From NCBI RefSeq assembly GCF_022012415.1, contig NZ_JAKLTR010000002.1, positions 372,001 through 436,000 on the forward strand: a stretch of 64,000 nt of DNA, given 5' to 3'. The translations under genes were made by a program, and so were the position numbers. The notes beneath the pieces are model-generated. The model was not told where the DNA came from. It searched no databases and worked only from the letters and a program-made list of their open reading frames with translations. The stretch comes from Terrimonas ginsenosidimutans. GTDB taxonomy: Bacteria > Bacteroidota > Bacteroidia > Chitinophagales > Chitinophagaceae. This document shows positions 42,583 to 52,612 of this stretch, in pieces (position 1 is the first letter of the stretch; each line of letters begins with the position of its first letter).

Positions 42583-44820
42583 ATGCGAAGGGTCTTTTTA
42601 TTCCTGTTTATTGTTTTCATGACAACCCCGGATGTTCATGGACAGTCTGCGCGCGTCAGATCGGCTGATGAACTGCGCAGGATGCTCCGTGACAGCAGGC
42701 CGGATAGTAATCGTATCCTGTTACTGCATGACCTCGGGCGCATTTACCTGCGGCAGAACCACTCCGATCATAAAGAACAAACAATGGATACAGCGATTGA
42801 AATTTTCAATCGCGCGGCTTTGCTAAGCGATAGCATTCATGCTGACCATTTCCGCAATGAAAGTATGCTGCTGGCGGGTCAGGCATGGTTTCTCAAGGAT
42901 AATGAGCGGGAAGGGAAGAGACTTTTCTTTGAAGTGGCAGATACTCTCCACGCACAGGGACTTTTTGAAAAAGAGGCACGTGTATGGCTAAAGCTTGGAA
43001 GAACGATGAACTGGTTCACCGGTGGCGACTGCGAAACCGTTGACTATTTTGAAAAAAGTATTTCGCTATATAAGCTGGCCAATAACCGTGAGAAAGCCGC
43101 TGATGCAAGACAATTCCTCGCGGAGTATTTATTCAAGCTGAACAGATCGGCTGAAGCTGAAGATGAGTTGTTGAAGGCGATCGGGGAAGCTAAACAGGCA
43201 GGTCATAGAAAAGTATCCGGCATGTATTTTCTTCTTTCCGTCATTAACAGGTACAGGGCTGCTTTCGATAAATCATTGCTGTATGCGACAAAGTGTATCG
43301 AAATTGCCAAAGCTGAAGGAGATTCCGTCTTTGCTGATCTGTACTACGGCGAACTTGCATTGGTCTACGATGAACTTGACAGGGTGGATGAAAGTGCATT
43401 CTGGTATCAGAACGCGCTTAACAAGAGGGTAGAGCGTAAAGGGGATGCTGTTGATATTTTCCGGACGGCGGGATTCCTGATCCGGCAATGGAAAAAGAGC
43501 GGCAAGTCGGCACAGGCACTGGAACTGATGAACAGGCTTGTCAAGATATGTCCCGCAAATTCGCTAATGGCGAAGGCGACAATTGCGCAGAACTTTGCCA
43601 ATTGCTTTGACGGACTGGCAAGATATTCTGAAGCTGAACGATACTATCTGGAAATGATCCGGGATTACCGTAAAACGCAGGTACTGGATGAATTCGTTGC
43701 TATAGGCAGTATGGATATTGCGCGCTTTTATCAGAAGCGACATGAGTTCGGAAGAATGCATGCTTATCTCGATTCAGCGATGATCTATCAGCCGATACTC
43801 GCCGTTTCAAAAAAAAGAGAGCTATTCCACTTACTGTTTACCGCGGATTCTGCACTAGGTAACTATCAGGCAGCAATGCATGCTCTTCGAACTTACCAGA
43901 CCCTGAACGACTCGATCTCGAATGAAAGGAAGAGCAGGCAGATCGAATACCTGAACATGCAGTTCAATATTGCTGAGAAAGAGCAAAGCATAATCTTACT
44001 GGAAAAAGAAAAGAAATTGCAGCAGAACAAACTGGAGAAAGAGCAGCATACCCGTAGCTGGATCCTGGGCGCAGTGGTATTGATGGTGGTGATCATCGGT
44101 TTACTGATAAACTATCTGTTGTTAAAACAACGAACGAATAAGACGCTGACTTCGCAGCAGAACGAGATTGAAAAGAAGAACGAAACATTGCAGCACCTGG
44201 TGGAGGAGAAAGAGTGGCTTGTGCGGGAGATTCATCATCGCGTCAAGAATAATTTTCATATTGTGCAGGGCTTATTGGGTACTCAATCAGGATACCTGAA
44301 GAGTGGGGAAGCGATCAATGCCCTTACGGATAGCCGCCACCGGATACAGGCAATGTCCATCATGCACCAGAAACTTTATCAATCGGAGAATCTGTCATCG
44401 GTCAATACCGCAGAATATGTTCATGAGATCATCAGCCATCTTCGGAGCAGTTTTCAGACGCGGCAATCAATACAGTTCCAGCTGGATGTAGACGCCATAC
44501 AGCTGGATACCAGTTACTGCATCCCGATCGGGCTGATCCTGAATGAAACGATCACCAATTCGATAAAATATGCGTTCCCGGACGGACAGCCCGGACAGAT
44601 CAGTATTACGCTGAAGCATAATCATACACATGTTGTGGTAAATATCAGTGATAACGGAGCCGGACTTCCTGCTGGATTCAATATCAACAACCCCGATACG
44701 ATGGGAATGCGTTTGATAAATGGTCTGACACAGGATCTGGACGGTGAAGTGAAAATCGTAAGCGATCAGGGTACGACCGTTACGCTGGAATTTGCCTATG
44801 ATACAAAGGCGGGGCAATAA
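42583..44820 (+). CDS. TPR sensor histidine kinase (HisKA_2 type)
   Basis: A 745-residue protein with a signal peptide (MRRVFLFLFIVFMTTPDVHG Q). TPR-like helices run to about residue 455, then a coiled coil (EKEQSIILLEKEKKLQQNKL) and one TM (ILGAVVLMVVIIGLLINYLL). A second coiled coil precedes HisKA_2 (WLVREIHHRVKNNFHIVQGL, phospho-His in EIHHRVKN). The HATPase domain ends the protein (LNETITNSIKYAFP, GMRLINGLTQDLDG). The next gene, 27 bp downstream, encodes its probable response regulator. Confidence 0.92.
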   Translation: MRRVFLFLFIVFMTTPDVHGQSARVRSADELRRMLRDSRPDSNRILLLHDLGRIYLRQNHSDHKEQTMDTAIEIFNRAALLSDSIHADHFRNESMLLAGQAWFLKDNEREGKRLFFEVADTLHAQGLFEKEARVWLKLGRTMNWFTGGDCETVDYFEKSISLYKLANNREKAADARQFLAEYLFKLNRSAEAEDELLKAIGEAKQAGHRKVSGMYFLLSVINRYRAAFDKSLLYATKCIEIAKAEGDSVFADLYYGELALVYDELDRVDESAFWYQNALNKRVERKGDAVDIFRTAGFLIRQWKKSGKSAQALELMNRLVKICPANSLMAKATIAQNFANCFDGLARYSEAERYYLEMIRDYRKTQVLDEFVAIGSMDIARFYQKRHEFGRMHAYLDSAMIYQPILAVSKKRELFHLLFTADSALGNYQAAMHALRTYQTLNDSISNERKSRQIEYLNMQFNIAEKEQSIILLEKEKKLQQNKLEKEQHTRSWILGAVVLMVVIIGLLINYLLLKQRTNKTLTSQQNEIEKKNETLQHLVEEKEWLVREIHHRVKNNFHIVQGLLGTQSGYLKSGEAINALTDSRHRIQAMSIMHQKLYQSENLSSVNTAEYVHEIISHLRSSFQTRQSIQFQLDVDAIQLDTSYCIPIGLILNETITNSIKYAFPDGQPGQISITLKHNHTHVVVNISDNGAGLPAGFNINNPDTMGMRLINGLTQDLDGEVKIVSDQGTTVTLEFAYDTKAGQ

Positions 44821-44847
44821 TTTAAAGAACTTATCAAAATCAACTAT

Positions 44848-46800
44848 ATGAAAGAGAAGATCCTTGTCGTGGAAGATCAGTTTGTTGAAGCGGATTATCT
44901 GAGCCTCCTGTTAAGAAATGCCGGCTACACGGTGACAGGCATAGCCCGGTCTGTATCGCAGGCAAAGGAAATGATCAGAAAAGAAAGGCCTGGTTTTGTT
45001 TTACTTGATATTTATTTAAAGGGGAGTCTGACCGGCATTGAGCTGGGACAGATCCTGAGTGAAGATAGCATTCCGTTCGTGTATGTGTCCGCCAACTCAC
45101 ACCAGGAAGTACTGAATGCAGCCAAGGCAACGCAGCCTTATGGATTTATCGTAAAGCCCTTCAGAGAACAGGATCTGCTGGTGACACTTGAGATCGCCAG
45201 GTACCGTCATGAGCACAGCCTGCAGTCAAAACTTCGAAAGGAAAAGGAACTCCTCGCGCGCATTACGGAAATTGCGGATCAAGAGATCTCCTGGGAGCAG
45301 CAGCTCGGTAAGATCGCAGCCGCCTTTCAATCATCCATTCCTTTTGACTATTTCACTGCCGGCATTGATAATATTTCCGGCAGCGCCTGTGCCGGGGTAT
45401 CCTTTTTACGGATCGGGTTTAATGAATATCAGACGATAGGCTTCAAAGAATTGCAAACGATCACAGGCAAACCGGGGAATGATCTTGTTTTGCTTCAACA
45501 GCAAGCCGGGAAAGAAGATCAGGTGATGTGTCGCAATGAAAAAGCTTTCGCAGGGCTTTGCCGGACATCTTCCCTGTATAAAATGTTTGCGGAAAAATTC
45601 CGGTTAAAGTCCCAGTTGGTTTTGCCGTTAACATTGCCTGATCGTACAATATTCCAACTCTGCTTTTTCAATAAGCTTGGAGAAGTTTACACAACGGATC
45701 ATATTGACTTACTTGGACGGATACAACAGCCTTTGATCAGAAGTATCGAAGCCATGCAGAAAAGGCATAAAAACGTAAAGGAGAGGTCTTACCTTTCAAC
45801 GATCGCTAATGATCGTTATTTCAATAAGAATGGTGCTGAAAAATTTTCCGGGATCGTCGGTAAAAGTCATTTGTTGTTAAATGTGCTCGATCATGCTGCA
45901 CTGGTAGCGGATACCGATACTTCTGTATTGATCCTCGGGGAAAGCGGTACTGGAAAAGAGAGTATTGCCGACCGTATTCACCAGTTGTCGGGGCGGAGAA
46001 ATAAGGTATTTATTAAAGTAAATTGCGCGGCCCTGCCTGCGACGCTGATCGAATCAGAGCTGTTCGGACATGAAAGAGGCGCTTTCACCGGCGCGAATGA
46101 AAAGCGGACAGGCAAGTTCGAAAAGGCTGATGGTGGCACCATACTTCTCGATGAGGTGGGAGAAATGCCGTTGGAATTGCAGGCAAAACTTTTGCGAGTA
46201 TTGCAGGAGAAAGAAATAGAGCGGGTGGGAGGTCAGCAAACGATAAAAGTCGACGTTCGGATCATTGCCGCCACCAATAAGAACCTCGAGGCGGAAGTGG
46301 CAGAAGGAAGGTTCCGGCTTGATCTATATTATCGGTTAAATGTATTTCCCATCGTGATGCCTCTTCTGCGGGAAAGAAAAGAGGATATTCCTTTGCTGGC
46401 CTATTATTTCATAGAGTATTTCAATCAGAAGTCGGGTAGAAGAGTGAACAGGATCACCGATAATGTAATAGACCGCATGATCAGTTATGACTGGCCGGGA
46501 AATATCCGTGAATTGAAGCATGTCATTGAGCGTGCGGTATTGCTGGCAAAAGGAACGGCGATCGAAGACATTCTTTTACCTGTCATAAAAAATGTCAGTA
46601 CCGGACCGGGTATTTCAGAAAGCCGCTTTAAAACCATTTTTGAGAATGAACGGGATCATATTTTGTCTGCCCTGCAGAAATGCAATGGAAAGGTTTGGGG
46701 AGTGGGCGCGGCAGCTGAGATCCTGAACATTCATCCTTCCACGCTGGCGTCAAAAATGAAGAAACTGGGGATCAGGAAGGAATATATCAACAGTAAGTAG
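44848..46800 (+). CDS. Sigma-54-dependent response regulator (NtrC family)
   Basis: A 650-residue protein. The REC domain (1-120) has the phospho-acceptor D54 in VLLDIYLKG. A GAF-like region lies at about 140-300. The AAA+ domain starts near 335 (Walker A LGESGTGKESI, sigma-54 contact loop GAFTGA, Walker B GGTILLDEVGEMP, R-finger region LYYRLNVFPIVMPLLRERKE). A Fis-type HTH ends it (AAEILNIHPSTLASKMKKLG). It activates sigma-54 promoters after phosphorylation by the upstream kinase. The GAF insert between REC and AAA+ is unusual for the group and may sense a ligand. Confidence 0.93.
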   Translation: MKEKILVVEDQFVEADYLSLLLRNAGYTVTGIARSVSQAKEMIRKERPGFVLLDIYLKGSLTGIELGQILSEDSIPFVYVSANSHQEVLNAAKATQPYGFIVKPFREQDLLVTLEIARYRHEHSLQSKLRKEKELLARITEIADQEISWEQQLGKIAAAFQSSIPFDYFTAGIDNISGSACAGVSFLRIGFNEYQTIGFKELQTITGKPGNDLVLLQQQAGKEDQVMCRNEKAFAGLCRTSSLYKMFAEKFRLKSQLVLPLTLPDRTIFQLCFFNKLGEVYTTDHIDLLGRIQQPLIRSIEAMQKRHKNVKERSYLSTIANDRYFNKNGAEKFSGIVGKSHLLLNVLDHAALVADTDTSVLILGESGTGKESIADRIHQLSGRRNKVFIKVNCAALPATLIESELFGHERGAFTGANEKRTGKFEKADGGTILLDEVGEMPLELQAKLLRVLQEKEIERVGGQQTIKVDVRIIAATNKNLEAEVAEGRFRLDLYYRLNVFPIVMPLLRERKEDIPLLAYYFIEYFNQKSGRRVNRITDNVIDRMISYDWPGNIRELKHVIERAVLLAKGTAIEDILLPVIKNVSTGPGISESRFKTIFENERDHILSALQKCNGKVWGVGAAAEILNIHPSTLASKMKKLGIRKEYINSK

Positions 46801-47401
46801 CAGGCCGCGTTGTCGTAATACGGTCGGCTCCCCGGGAAATTCCAGACGATCAATGATAAACCGTCTTCCGTATTGATATGTGAACAACGCTTTATTTATT
46901 TTCTCTATAAGAGTGGATCTGAGTCTCCGGAAGGCGAATTCGCCGTCTTGAAGCTCCTTGTCTTTGCGACGAATGACCGTAAAAAAGCCCTTTCGCGTTA
47001 AGCAAAAGGGCCGGATCGTTCAAGCATTCTGGTCAAAAGCAGGAGTCAAAAATAAGTGAATACACTGATTTAAAAAGTCCTGATTTACCCTGATTTATTC
47101 AACAGAACATGCGTTGTTTCCCTCAGGCGGGAAATCGTTATGTCCATTTCCGACCTCCGGTCGACAAGAATAGCCCCGTTCAGGCCGCTGATGCCGGAAG
47201 GCAGGCGGGCGGGCTGCGGGCAGCTTCTTCAGCCTCCGACAATAAAATCGCAATCAAACCCCACGGATGTTTCAACTGCCGGAAGGCTGCTTTCAACGAT
47301 CCATTGCAGGACATCATCGAATGAAACCGAATGTCACTGCACGCTTCCTGTACTTTCGGTCTGTCAACAAAAAAAATCAACGCAATTCAATCATTAAACA
47401 A
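46801..47401. other. Intergenic region with minus-oriented terminator and short repeats
   Basis: 601 bp. At 46981-47011 a hairpin (GCCCTTT / AAAGGGC) has a T-tract only on the minus strand, although no minus-strand gene lies nearby. The palindrome GGCGAATTCGCC is at 46932-46943. CTGATTTA occurs three times at 47065, 47080 and 47090. No convincing ORF. Confidence 0.5.
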
Positions 47402-47992
47402 ATGGAAAAAATATTAACACCGCTACCGGCTTTTAACGAGATCAAACAAACTCCGGCAAATGCTCTTTCAGCGTCTTCGGTGAGTGCAATCATCCACGCG
47501 CCCCTGCATAGCATAGATATTGCGGATTGGCTGCTGAATCTTCCTGATGCCGAATACCAACGCTGCTCCGTCAATCATATTGGTGCAGGCGTAAGCGTTA
47601 CTTTCGACGGCCATCCAATGTCTATTAATGTAGAAACAATCGGTAATGCGTTGGTCATTCAGCATTATGTAGCAACCGTTCACCAGCCAGATTATTGCCG
47701 CATGCTGTCTGTTTCCGATACCATCACCGCAAATGGGAGGTCAACAGTGCAGGTTCTCTGGGAGCTCAGGGCAGAGCGCATTGATGATGAAACCTCGCGG
47801 TACACCAATACAATTCACGCAACCGCTACAGCAGATTTTCTTGAGTTCATCAAAGATCACGGGATCAGTCTCGCAGATGCAGCAAGGTCAAGGCAGGAAG
47901 CGTCCGATCTGCATAACAGGGAGGAGACGCCAAACTTCGCGAAGAGCATTGAGAACAAAGCACTCTATGGAGTTTACGGAAAGCCGTTCTGA
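47402..47992 (+). CDS. Hypothetical protein
   Basis: A 196-residue soluble protein (MEKILTPLPAFNEIKQTPAN, SIDIADWLLNLPDAEYQRCS, VETIGNALVIQHYVATVHQP, VQVLWELRAERIDDETSRYT). The strand-rich middle with a final helix suggests an SRPBCC-like fold, but I recognise no family. The start at 47402 is chosen because the longer frame upstream has no protein character. A strong terminator follows. Confidence 0.65.
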   Translation: MEKILTPLPAFNEIKQTPANALSASSVSAIIHAPLHSIDIADWLLNLPDAEYQRCSVNHIGAGVSVTFDGHPMSINVETIGNALVIQHYVATVHQPDYCRMLSVSDTITANGRSTVQVLWELRAERIDDETSRYTNTIHATATADFLEFIKDHGISLADAARSRQEASDLHNREETPNFAKSIENKALYGVYGKPF

Positions 47993-48016
47993 ACCTGGTT
48001 GCTATTGTTTCTTTAC

Positions 48017-48045
48017 AAAAACCGCTGCATGATCAGCGGTTTTTT
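48017..48045 (+). terminator. Intrinsic terminator
   Basis: AAAAACCGCTG / CAGCGGTTTTT around CATGAT with a T-run, 25 bp after the stop of the gene at 47402-47992. Confidence 0.85.
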
Positions 48046-48188
48046 ACTATACAGGATCAGTAGCCCGGACAAGTATTCAGTATTTTGCCGCTACTATGAT
48101 CAACATCTGCTCCTGTTTCTATAACTTACGCATACGGGCCGGTGAAAGGCTACGATCCAAAAAAAATAAGTAAAATAATCGGGATGTT

Positions 48189-48599
48189 ATGTGGTATACA
48201 GTAACACTGGTAGCAGGCATATTACTTTTGATCAGCTCCCTGTTCGCTTTACGGGAATCGCTGGAGTTTCTTAGAAACAGCGAAAGAGCTGTTGCAACGG
48301 TGATCGACCTCGAGCATATCAAGGGTTCTGACGGAGACATTACGTTCAAGCCTGTTTTTAAATTTATCACAAACTCAGATCAGGAGATGATCTACAGGCA
48401 TCATTCATCCAGCAAGCCCGCCGCCTGGCAATTTGGTGAACAAGCCACGATTGCCTATAACGCGGCCAAACCTTCTGAAGCCAGACTGATGACTTACTTT
48501 GGTGTGTTTAACTGGGCAATTATATTGATGTCCGTTGCAATGCCAATGATCGTGATCGGCGGAGGATACCATCTTTCGCAGGCCGTTCTAAAAGTATAA
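48189..48599 (+). CDS. DUF3592-type membrane protein
   Basis: A 136-residue protein with TM segments at both ends (VTLVAGILLLISSLFAL and FNWAIILMSVAMPMIVIGGG). Between them lies a beta-strand region (RAVATVIDLEHIKGSDGDIT, FKPVFKFITNSDQEMIYRHH, FGEQATIAYNAAKPSEARL). This is the DUF3592 layout, in which the strand domain faces the periplasm. Function unknown. Confidence 0.75.
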   Translation: MWYTVTLVAGILLLISSLFALRESLEFLRNSERAVATVIDLEHIKGSDGDITFKPVFKFITNSDQEMIYRHHSSSKPAAWQFGEQATIAYNAAKPSEARLMTYFGVFNWAIILMSVAMPMIVIGGGYHLSQAVLKV

Positions 48600-48655
48600 C
48601 GATACGATCCGGAAACAGTTCCGGCAATAATTCACTAACGTAATATTATCCAGCA

Positions 48656-49648
48656 ATGAAAGCTTGCCTTATTCTTTTCGCTATTTTTCAGGTGACACAG
48701 GTCTTTTCGCAAAACCGCACTTCGGCTCCCCGAACGAATATTCCGCTGGACTCGATCCGGTTAAGCGATCCATACATCTTTCCGGACAAAGCGTCAAACA
48801 CGTATTATATGACAGGTACAGGTGGATTGGTTTGGAAAAGCAGCGACCTGAAACGCTGGTCTGGCCCCTATAAAGTAGCCCGGATCGATACTTCATCCTG
48901 GATGGGGCCTGACCCAATGATCTGGGCGGCCGAAATTCATCAGTACAAAGGCAGATATTATTACTTCGCCACGTTCACCAACAGGAAAGTAAAGATAGAC
49001 ACAGTAAAAGGAAAGGTGATCGAACGCCGCGCGTGTCATGTACTGGTTAGTGAAAAGCCGGACGGTCCCTATGTGCCGATGAAAGATCCCACTTACCTGC
49101 CGGCAAATATGCCTACCCTTGACGGCACTTTGTGGGTGGAAGATGGTACACCATATTTGATCTTCTGTCATGAATGGTTGCAAAACCAGAATGGAACGAT
49201 GGAGAAGATCGCATTGAAGCCTGATCTTAGCGGCACTTTTGGCGAAAGGAAACTTCTATTCAGGGCAAGCGACTCACCCTGGAGCCGTGAGAAAAATGAA
49301 GCCGGAGATACAGTGCCCAATAAAGTAACGGATGGGCCGTGGCTGTTCCGCACAAAGACAGGCAAGCTTGGTATGTTGTGGACCAGCTGGGTCTTTAATG
49401 TTTATACGCAAGGTGTAGCATACTCTGCAACCGGGAAACTTGATGGCCCCTGGATACAGGAGAAAGTACCTGTTACAGGTCCGAATATTGGTCATGGAAT
49501 GTTATTCCGCACATTTGATGGTAAATTACTAATGTCCGCCCATAGCCATTCAGAAGACAGCAATGGCAAGTACTTAAGATATCCGAAATTATTTGAAGCA
49601 GATGATTCGGGCGATAAACTTGTGATAGATCGGCCGTATTCTTTTTAA
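48656..49648 (+). CDS. GH43-family glycoside hydrolase
   Basis: A 330-residue exported enzyme (signal MKACLILFAIFQVTQVFSQ). Five-bladed propeller features are SIRLSDPYIFPDKASNTYYM with the base Asp in LSDPYI, GLVWKSSDLKRWSGPYKVA, GPDPMIWAAEIHQYKGRYYY, LDGTLWVEDGTPYLIFCHEW and GHGMLFRTFDGKLLMSAHSH. GH43 enzymes release arabinose, xylose or galactose from side chains; which applies here cannot be told. It is the first gene of the PUL block. Confidence 0.88.
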   Translation: MKACLILFAIFQVTQVFSQNRTSAPRTNIPLDSIRLSDPYIFPDKASNTYYMTGTGGLVWKSSDLKRWSGPYKVARIDTSSWMGPDPMIWAAEIHQYKGRYYYFATFTNRKVKIDTVKGKVIERRACHVLVSEKPDGPYVPMKDPTYLPANMPTLDGTLWVEDGTPYLIFCHEWLQNQNGTMEKIALKPDLSGTFGERKLLFRASDSPWSREKNEAGDTVPNKVTDGPWLFRTKTGKLGMLWTSWVFNVYTQGVAYSATGKLDGPWIQEKVPVTGPNIGHGMLFRTFDGKLLMSAHSHSEDSNGKYLRYPKLFEADDSGDKLVIDRPYSF

Positions 49649-49834
49649 GCGTAGACAGGTTGGTTCCGCTATAAAATGGAGGTAAGCATCTGTAGTTACA
49701 TCAAGCGCGGTCACTTGGTCGTGCCTGATCAGATCTTACAGCGAACCTTGACATCTGTTCAGAACAGATGCATTAGTCTGCATCGAATGAAGTATTAATA
49801 AGCGATGTTTGCCAATAAATCATAAAATCGACTC

Positions 49835-51799
49835 ATGAACATGCTGAAAAAATATGCAGTCCTGCTTTGTTTGATGCTGGTGTTTTCCGCGCGATCTTCA
49901 GGGCAGGGTAAACCAATTGACCTGTTATCTCCCGATGGGAAACTGAAGGTCTCAGTAGAGCTGTCCGACCAGATCTATTATTCTGTGTCGGCAGAGAATG
50001 AACCTCTGTTTACAAAGAATCACCTGGCACTGAATTTAAAAACCGGGACGCTTGGCGCAAACGCTAAGCTGCTATCAGCAAAAAAGTCATCAGGAGAAGA
50101 AACGATCAAACCCGCTGTACCCTTGAAATTTTCATCGGTCAAAAGTGTTTACAATGATCTTCTACTTAAGTTCAAAGGGAACTATTCTATAGAGTTCAGG
50201 GCTTTCAACGATGGAATTGCCTACCGTTTTATCACGGGTTTGAAGGATAGTATTGAGGTGGTCAATGAAGATTTCGCGATCAATTTTTCCGGCGACTATC
50301 TTTTGCATTTACAGCAGAACAATAGTTTCAAAACAGCGTACGAAGAATTATACAGTCATATCGAATCAAACAAATGGGGAAGGCAGGATAAGATGGCTGA
50401 CCTTCCGGCATTGATCGATACAAGAAAGCAATACAAGATTCTGATCAGCGAAACAGATCTTTCTGACTACCCCGCTATGTTCTTAAAAGGTACAGGAAAC
50501 AATGGCTTGTCTGCCGTTTTCCCAATGGCACCACTTGAGTTCGGTCCGGATGGCGACAGAAGTCAGAAGATCCTCAGGGAGGCTGATTACATCGCCAGAA
50601 CAAATGGCACGAGATCGTTCCCATGGCGATACTTTGTTGTTACCAAAGATGACAGGCAGCTGCTGGAGAATACAATGACGCTGAAGCTCGCTCCTAAGAG
50701 CATGATCACTGATCCGTCATGGATCAAACCCGGCCAGGTCAGCTGGGAATGGTGGAACGATGCTTCTCCCTATGGGCCCGATGTGAATTTTGTTTCAGGC
50801 TATAATCTCGAAACTTACAAATACTACATCGACTTCGCTTCAAAATATGGTATTCCATACATCATTATGGATGAGGGATGGGCGAAAAGCACAACTGACC
50901 CATACACACCGAATCCGAAGGTTGATGTAAAAGAACTGATCAGGTACGGCAAAACCAAGAAGGTGGACATTATTCTATGGCTCACCTGGTTAACAGTGCA
51001 CAACAATATGGACTTGTTCAAAACATTCCGGGAATGGGGAGTAAAAGGTGTGAAGATCGATTTTATGGATCGAAGTGATCAATGGATGGTGAACTATTAC
51101 GAGAACGTAGTAAAAGAAGCGGCTGCACATAAGATCCTTGTCGATTATCATGGGGCATTCAAACCTGCCGGCCTGGAATATAAGTATCCTAACCTTCTAT
51201 CTTATGAAGGCGTAAGAGGACTCGAGCAGATGGGTGGTTGCCCTCCGGACAATACCATTTATCTTCCCTTCCTGCGAAATGCAGTGGGCGCCATGGATTT
51301 TACACCCGGTGCAATGATCAACCTGCAACCGGAAGCATATAAAGCCGAACGGCCGAATGCTGCAGGAATGGGAACACGGGTGGCCCAACTCGCGATGTAT
51401 GTGCTCTTCGAAAGCGGGCTGCAAATGCTTGCCGATAACCCAACACTTTACTATCGCAATCATGAGTGCACCGAATTTATCACCAGCGTGCCAACCACCT
51501 GGGATGAAACAAGAGCGCTGGCAGCGAAAGTGGGCGAATTGGCAGTTGTTGCAAAACGCAAAGACAAAAAATGGTTCGTTGGCGGAATCACCAATGGGAA
51601 AGAAGATAAAAGGAATATTGAACTGAACTTCGATTTCTTAGATGCTGCGAAAAATTATACCATAACTTATTTTGAAGATGGGATCAATGCGGGAAGGCAG
51701 GCGATGGACTACCGAAAGAAAACTATACAGATCCGCGGAGGTGATACAATGAAGATCACGATGGTGAGGAATGGCGGGTTTGCGGCAGTGATCGAATAG
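49835..51799 (+). CDS. GH97-family glycoside hydrolase (retaining, alpha-galactosidase-like)
   Basis: A 654-residue exported protein (signal YAVLLCLMLVFSARSSGQ). An N-terminal beta-sandwich (LLSPDGKLKVSVELSD) precedes the (beta/alpha)8 barrel (PGQVSWEWWNDASPYGPD, IPYIIMDEGWAKS, GVKGVKIDFMDRSDQWMV), and GGDTMKITMVRNGG closes the protein. D409 in KIDFMD fits the nucleophile of the retaining GH97 group. VDYHGAFKPAGL replaces the HE-type base of inverting SusB-like members. Exo-acting alpha-galactosidase activity is therefore more likely than alpha-glucosidase. It would act in the periplasm on oligosaccharides imported by the SusC/D pair. Confidence 0.9.
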   Translation: MNMLKKYAVLLCLMLVFSARSSGQGKPIDLLSPDGKLKVSVELSDQIYYSVSAENEPLFTKNHLALNLKTGTLGANAKLLSAKKSSGEETIKPAVPLKFSSVKSVYNDLLLKFKGNYSIEFRAFNDGIAYRFITGLKDSIEVVNEDFAINFSGDYLLHLQQNNSFKTAYEELYSHIESNKWGRQDKMADLPALIDTRKQYKILISETDLSDYPAMFLKGTGNNGLSAVFPMAPLEFGPDGDRSQKILREADYIARTNGTRSFPWRYFVVTKDDRQLLENTMTLKLAPKSMITDPSWIKPGQVSWEWWNDASPYGPDVNFVSGYNLETYKYYIDFASKYGIPYIIMDEGWAKSTTDPYTPNPKVDVKELIRYGKTKKVDIILWLTWLTVHNNMDLFKTFREWGVKGVKIDFMDRSDQWMVNYYENVVKEAAAHKILVDYHGAFKPAGLEYKYPNLLSYEGVRGLEQMGGCPPDNTIYLPFLRNAVGAMDFTPGAMINLQPEAYKAERPNAAGMGTRVAQLAMYVLFESGLQMLADNPTLYYRNHECTEFITSVPTTWDETRALAAKVGELAVVAKRKDKKWFVGGITNGKEDKRNIELNFDFLDAAKNYTITYFEDGINAGRQAMDYRKKTIQIRGGDTMKITMVRNGGFAAVIE

Positions 51800-52043
51800 T
51801 GTGAGGGCGGTTGTGCATGAATGGCTTCTGACAGGTGCAGCCGCCCCACCGACGTTGCCCAACTTATACGATAGACATTTACCAGCACCGGGACTGTTCC
51901 GGTTAATCATAAACCTCTGAGCTCCTCAGTTTTATTTTCTACTCAATATTTGTGTGCTGCACTTCGATGATCTTGTGCATGCCTCATACCTGGACTATCT
52001 GGATTTAAAAGATCTGTATCACCTTACTGGTCCAAACTGATAA

Positions 52044-52079
52044 TACATTTGTAGTGCAATATCGCAAACAACACTACAA
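52044..52079 (+). promoter_or_regulatory. -7 box overlapped by an inverted repeat
   Basis: TACATTTG (52044-52051) matches the Bacteroidota -7 consensus TAnnTTTG. It overlaps TTGTAGTG (52049-52056), which is repeated inverted as CACTACAA at 52072-52079, 12 bp before the cupin ATG. A repressor site at the promoter is a plausible reading. No clear -33 TTG was found. Confidence 0.5.
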
Positions 52080-52091
52080 TAGAATCAGTTT

Positions 52092-52568
52092 ATGTCAATT
52101 ACAGAAACAGCTCAGGCACAAACACAATTCAGTTCAAAAGACTTTCATCAGACATTTGCGAGGCCCCAATTCGTGAAGCCTCCCTACCTGTTGCACAAGA
52201 ACGTAGAAAAAGCCGGTGAGCATGATCAGTTTTCCACAGAACGAAAACATCCGGTCTTCTTCGTCGACCTGCCAAGTAAGAACGTCAGTATGACCATCGG
52301 AGGCCTGCTCCCTGATCAGATGACCAATCGTCACCGTCATACCTACGAGACGGTGCTGTATGTGCTCGAAGGAAAAGGCTGGACGGAGATCGAAGGGGAG
52401 AAGGTTGAATGGGAGGCCGGTGATGCTGTTTACATTCCCTCCTGGGCATGGCACAGGCATAAGAACCTCAGTGATAGAGCGCCTGCCAAATACATCGCTT
52501 GTGAGAACGCTCCGCAACTTCAGAACCTGGGTGTAGCGCTTCGCGAAGAAGAAGGACGCGATCTCTGA
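52092..52568 (+). CDS. Cupin-domain protein
   Basis: A 158-residue soluble cupin: SMTIGGLLPDQMTNRHRHTY, ETVLYVLEGKGWTEIEGEKV and AGDAVYIPSWAWHRHKNLSD. The His residues of RHRH, the Glu of YET and the later WHRH would bind a metal. No signal peptide. It lies 44 bp before the DapA-family gene on the same strand, so it probably acts in the same cytoplasmic sugar or keto-acid route. Substrate unknown. Confidence 0.8.
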   Translation: MSITETAQAQTQFSSKDFHQTFARPQFVKPPYLLHKNVEKAGEHDQFSTERKHPVFFVDLPSKNVSMTIGGLLPDQMTNRHRHTYETVLYVLEGKGWTEIEGEKVEWEAGDAVYIPSWAWHRHKNLSDRAPAKYIACENAPQLQNLGVALREEEGRDL

Positions 52569-52612
52569 ATAAGAGGCACTCATCTATTTTAATGATTACT
52601 TAATTATACCTA

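Noticed and set aside
47109-47324. 71-codon plus-strand ORF before 47402
   Set aside because: Overlapping frames of equal length and no protein character; the real gene starts at 47402.
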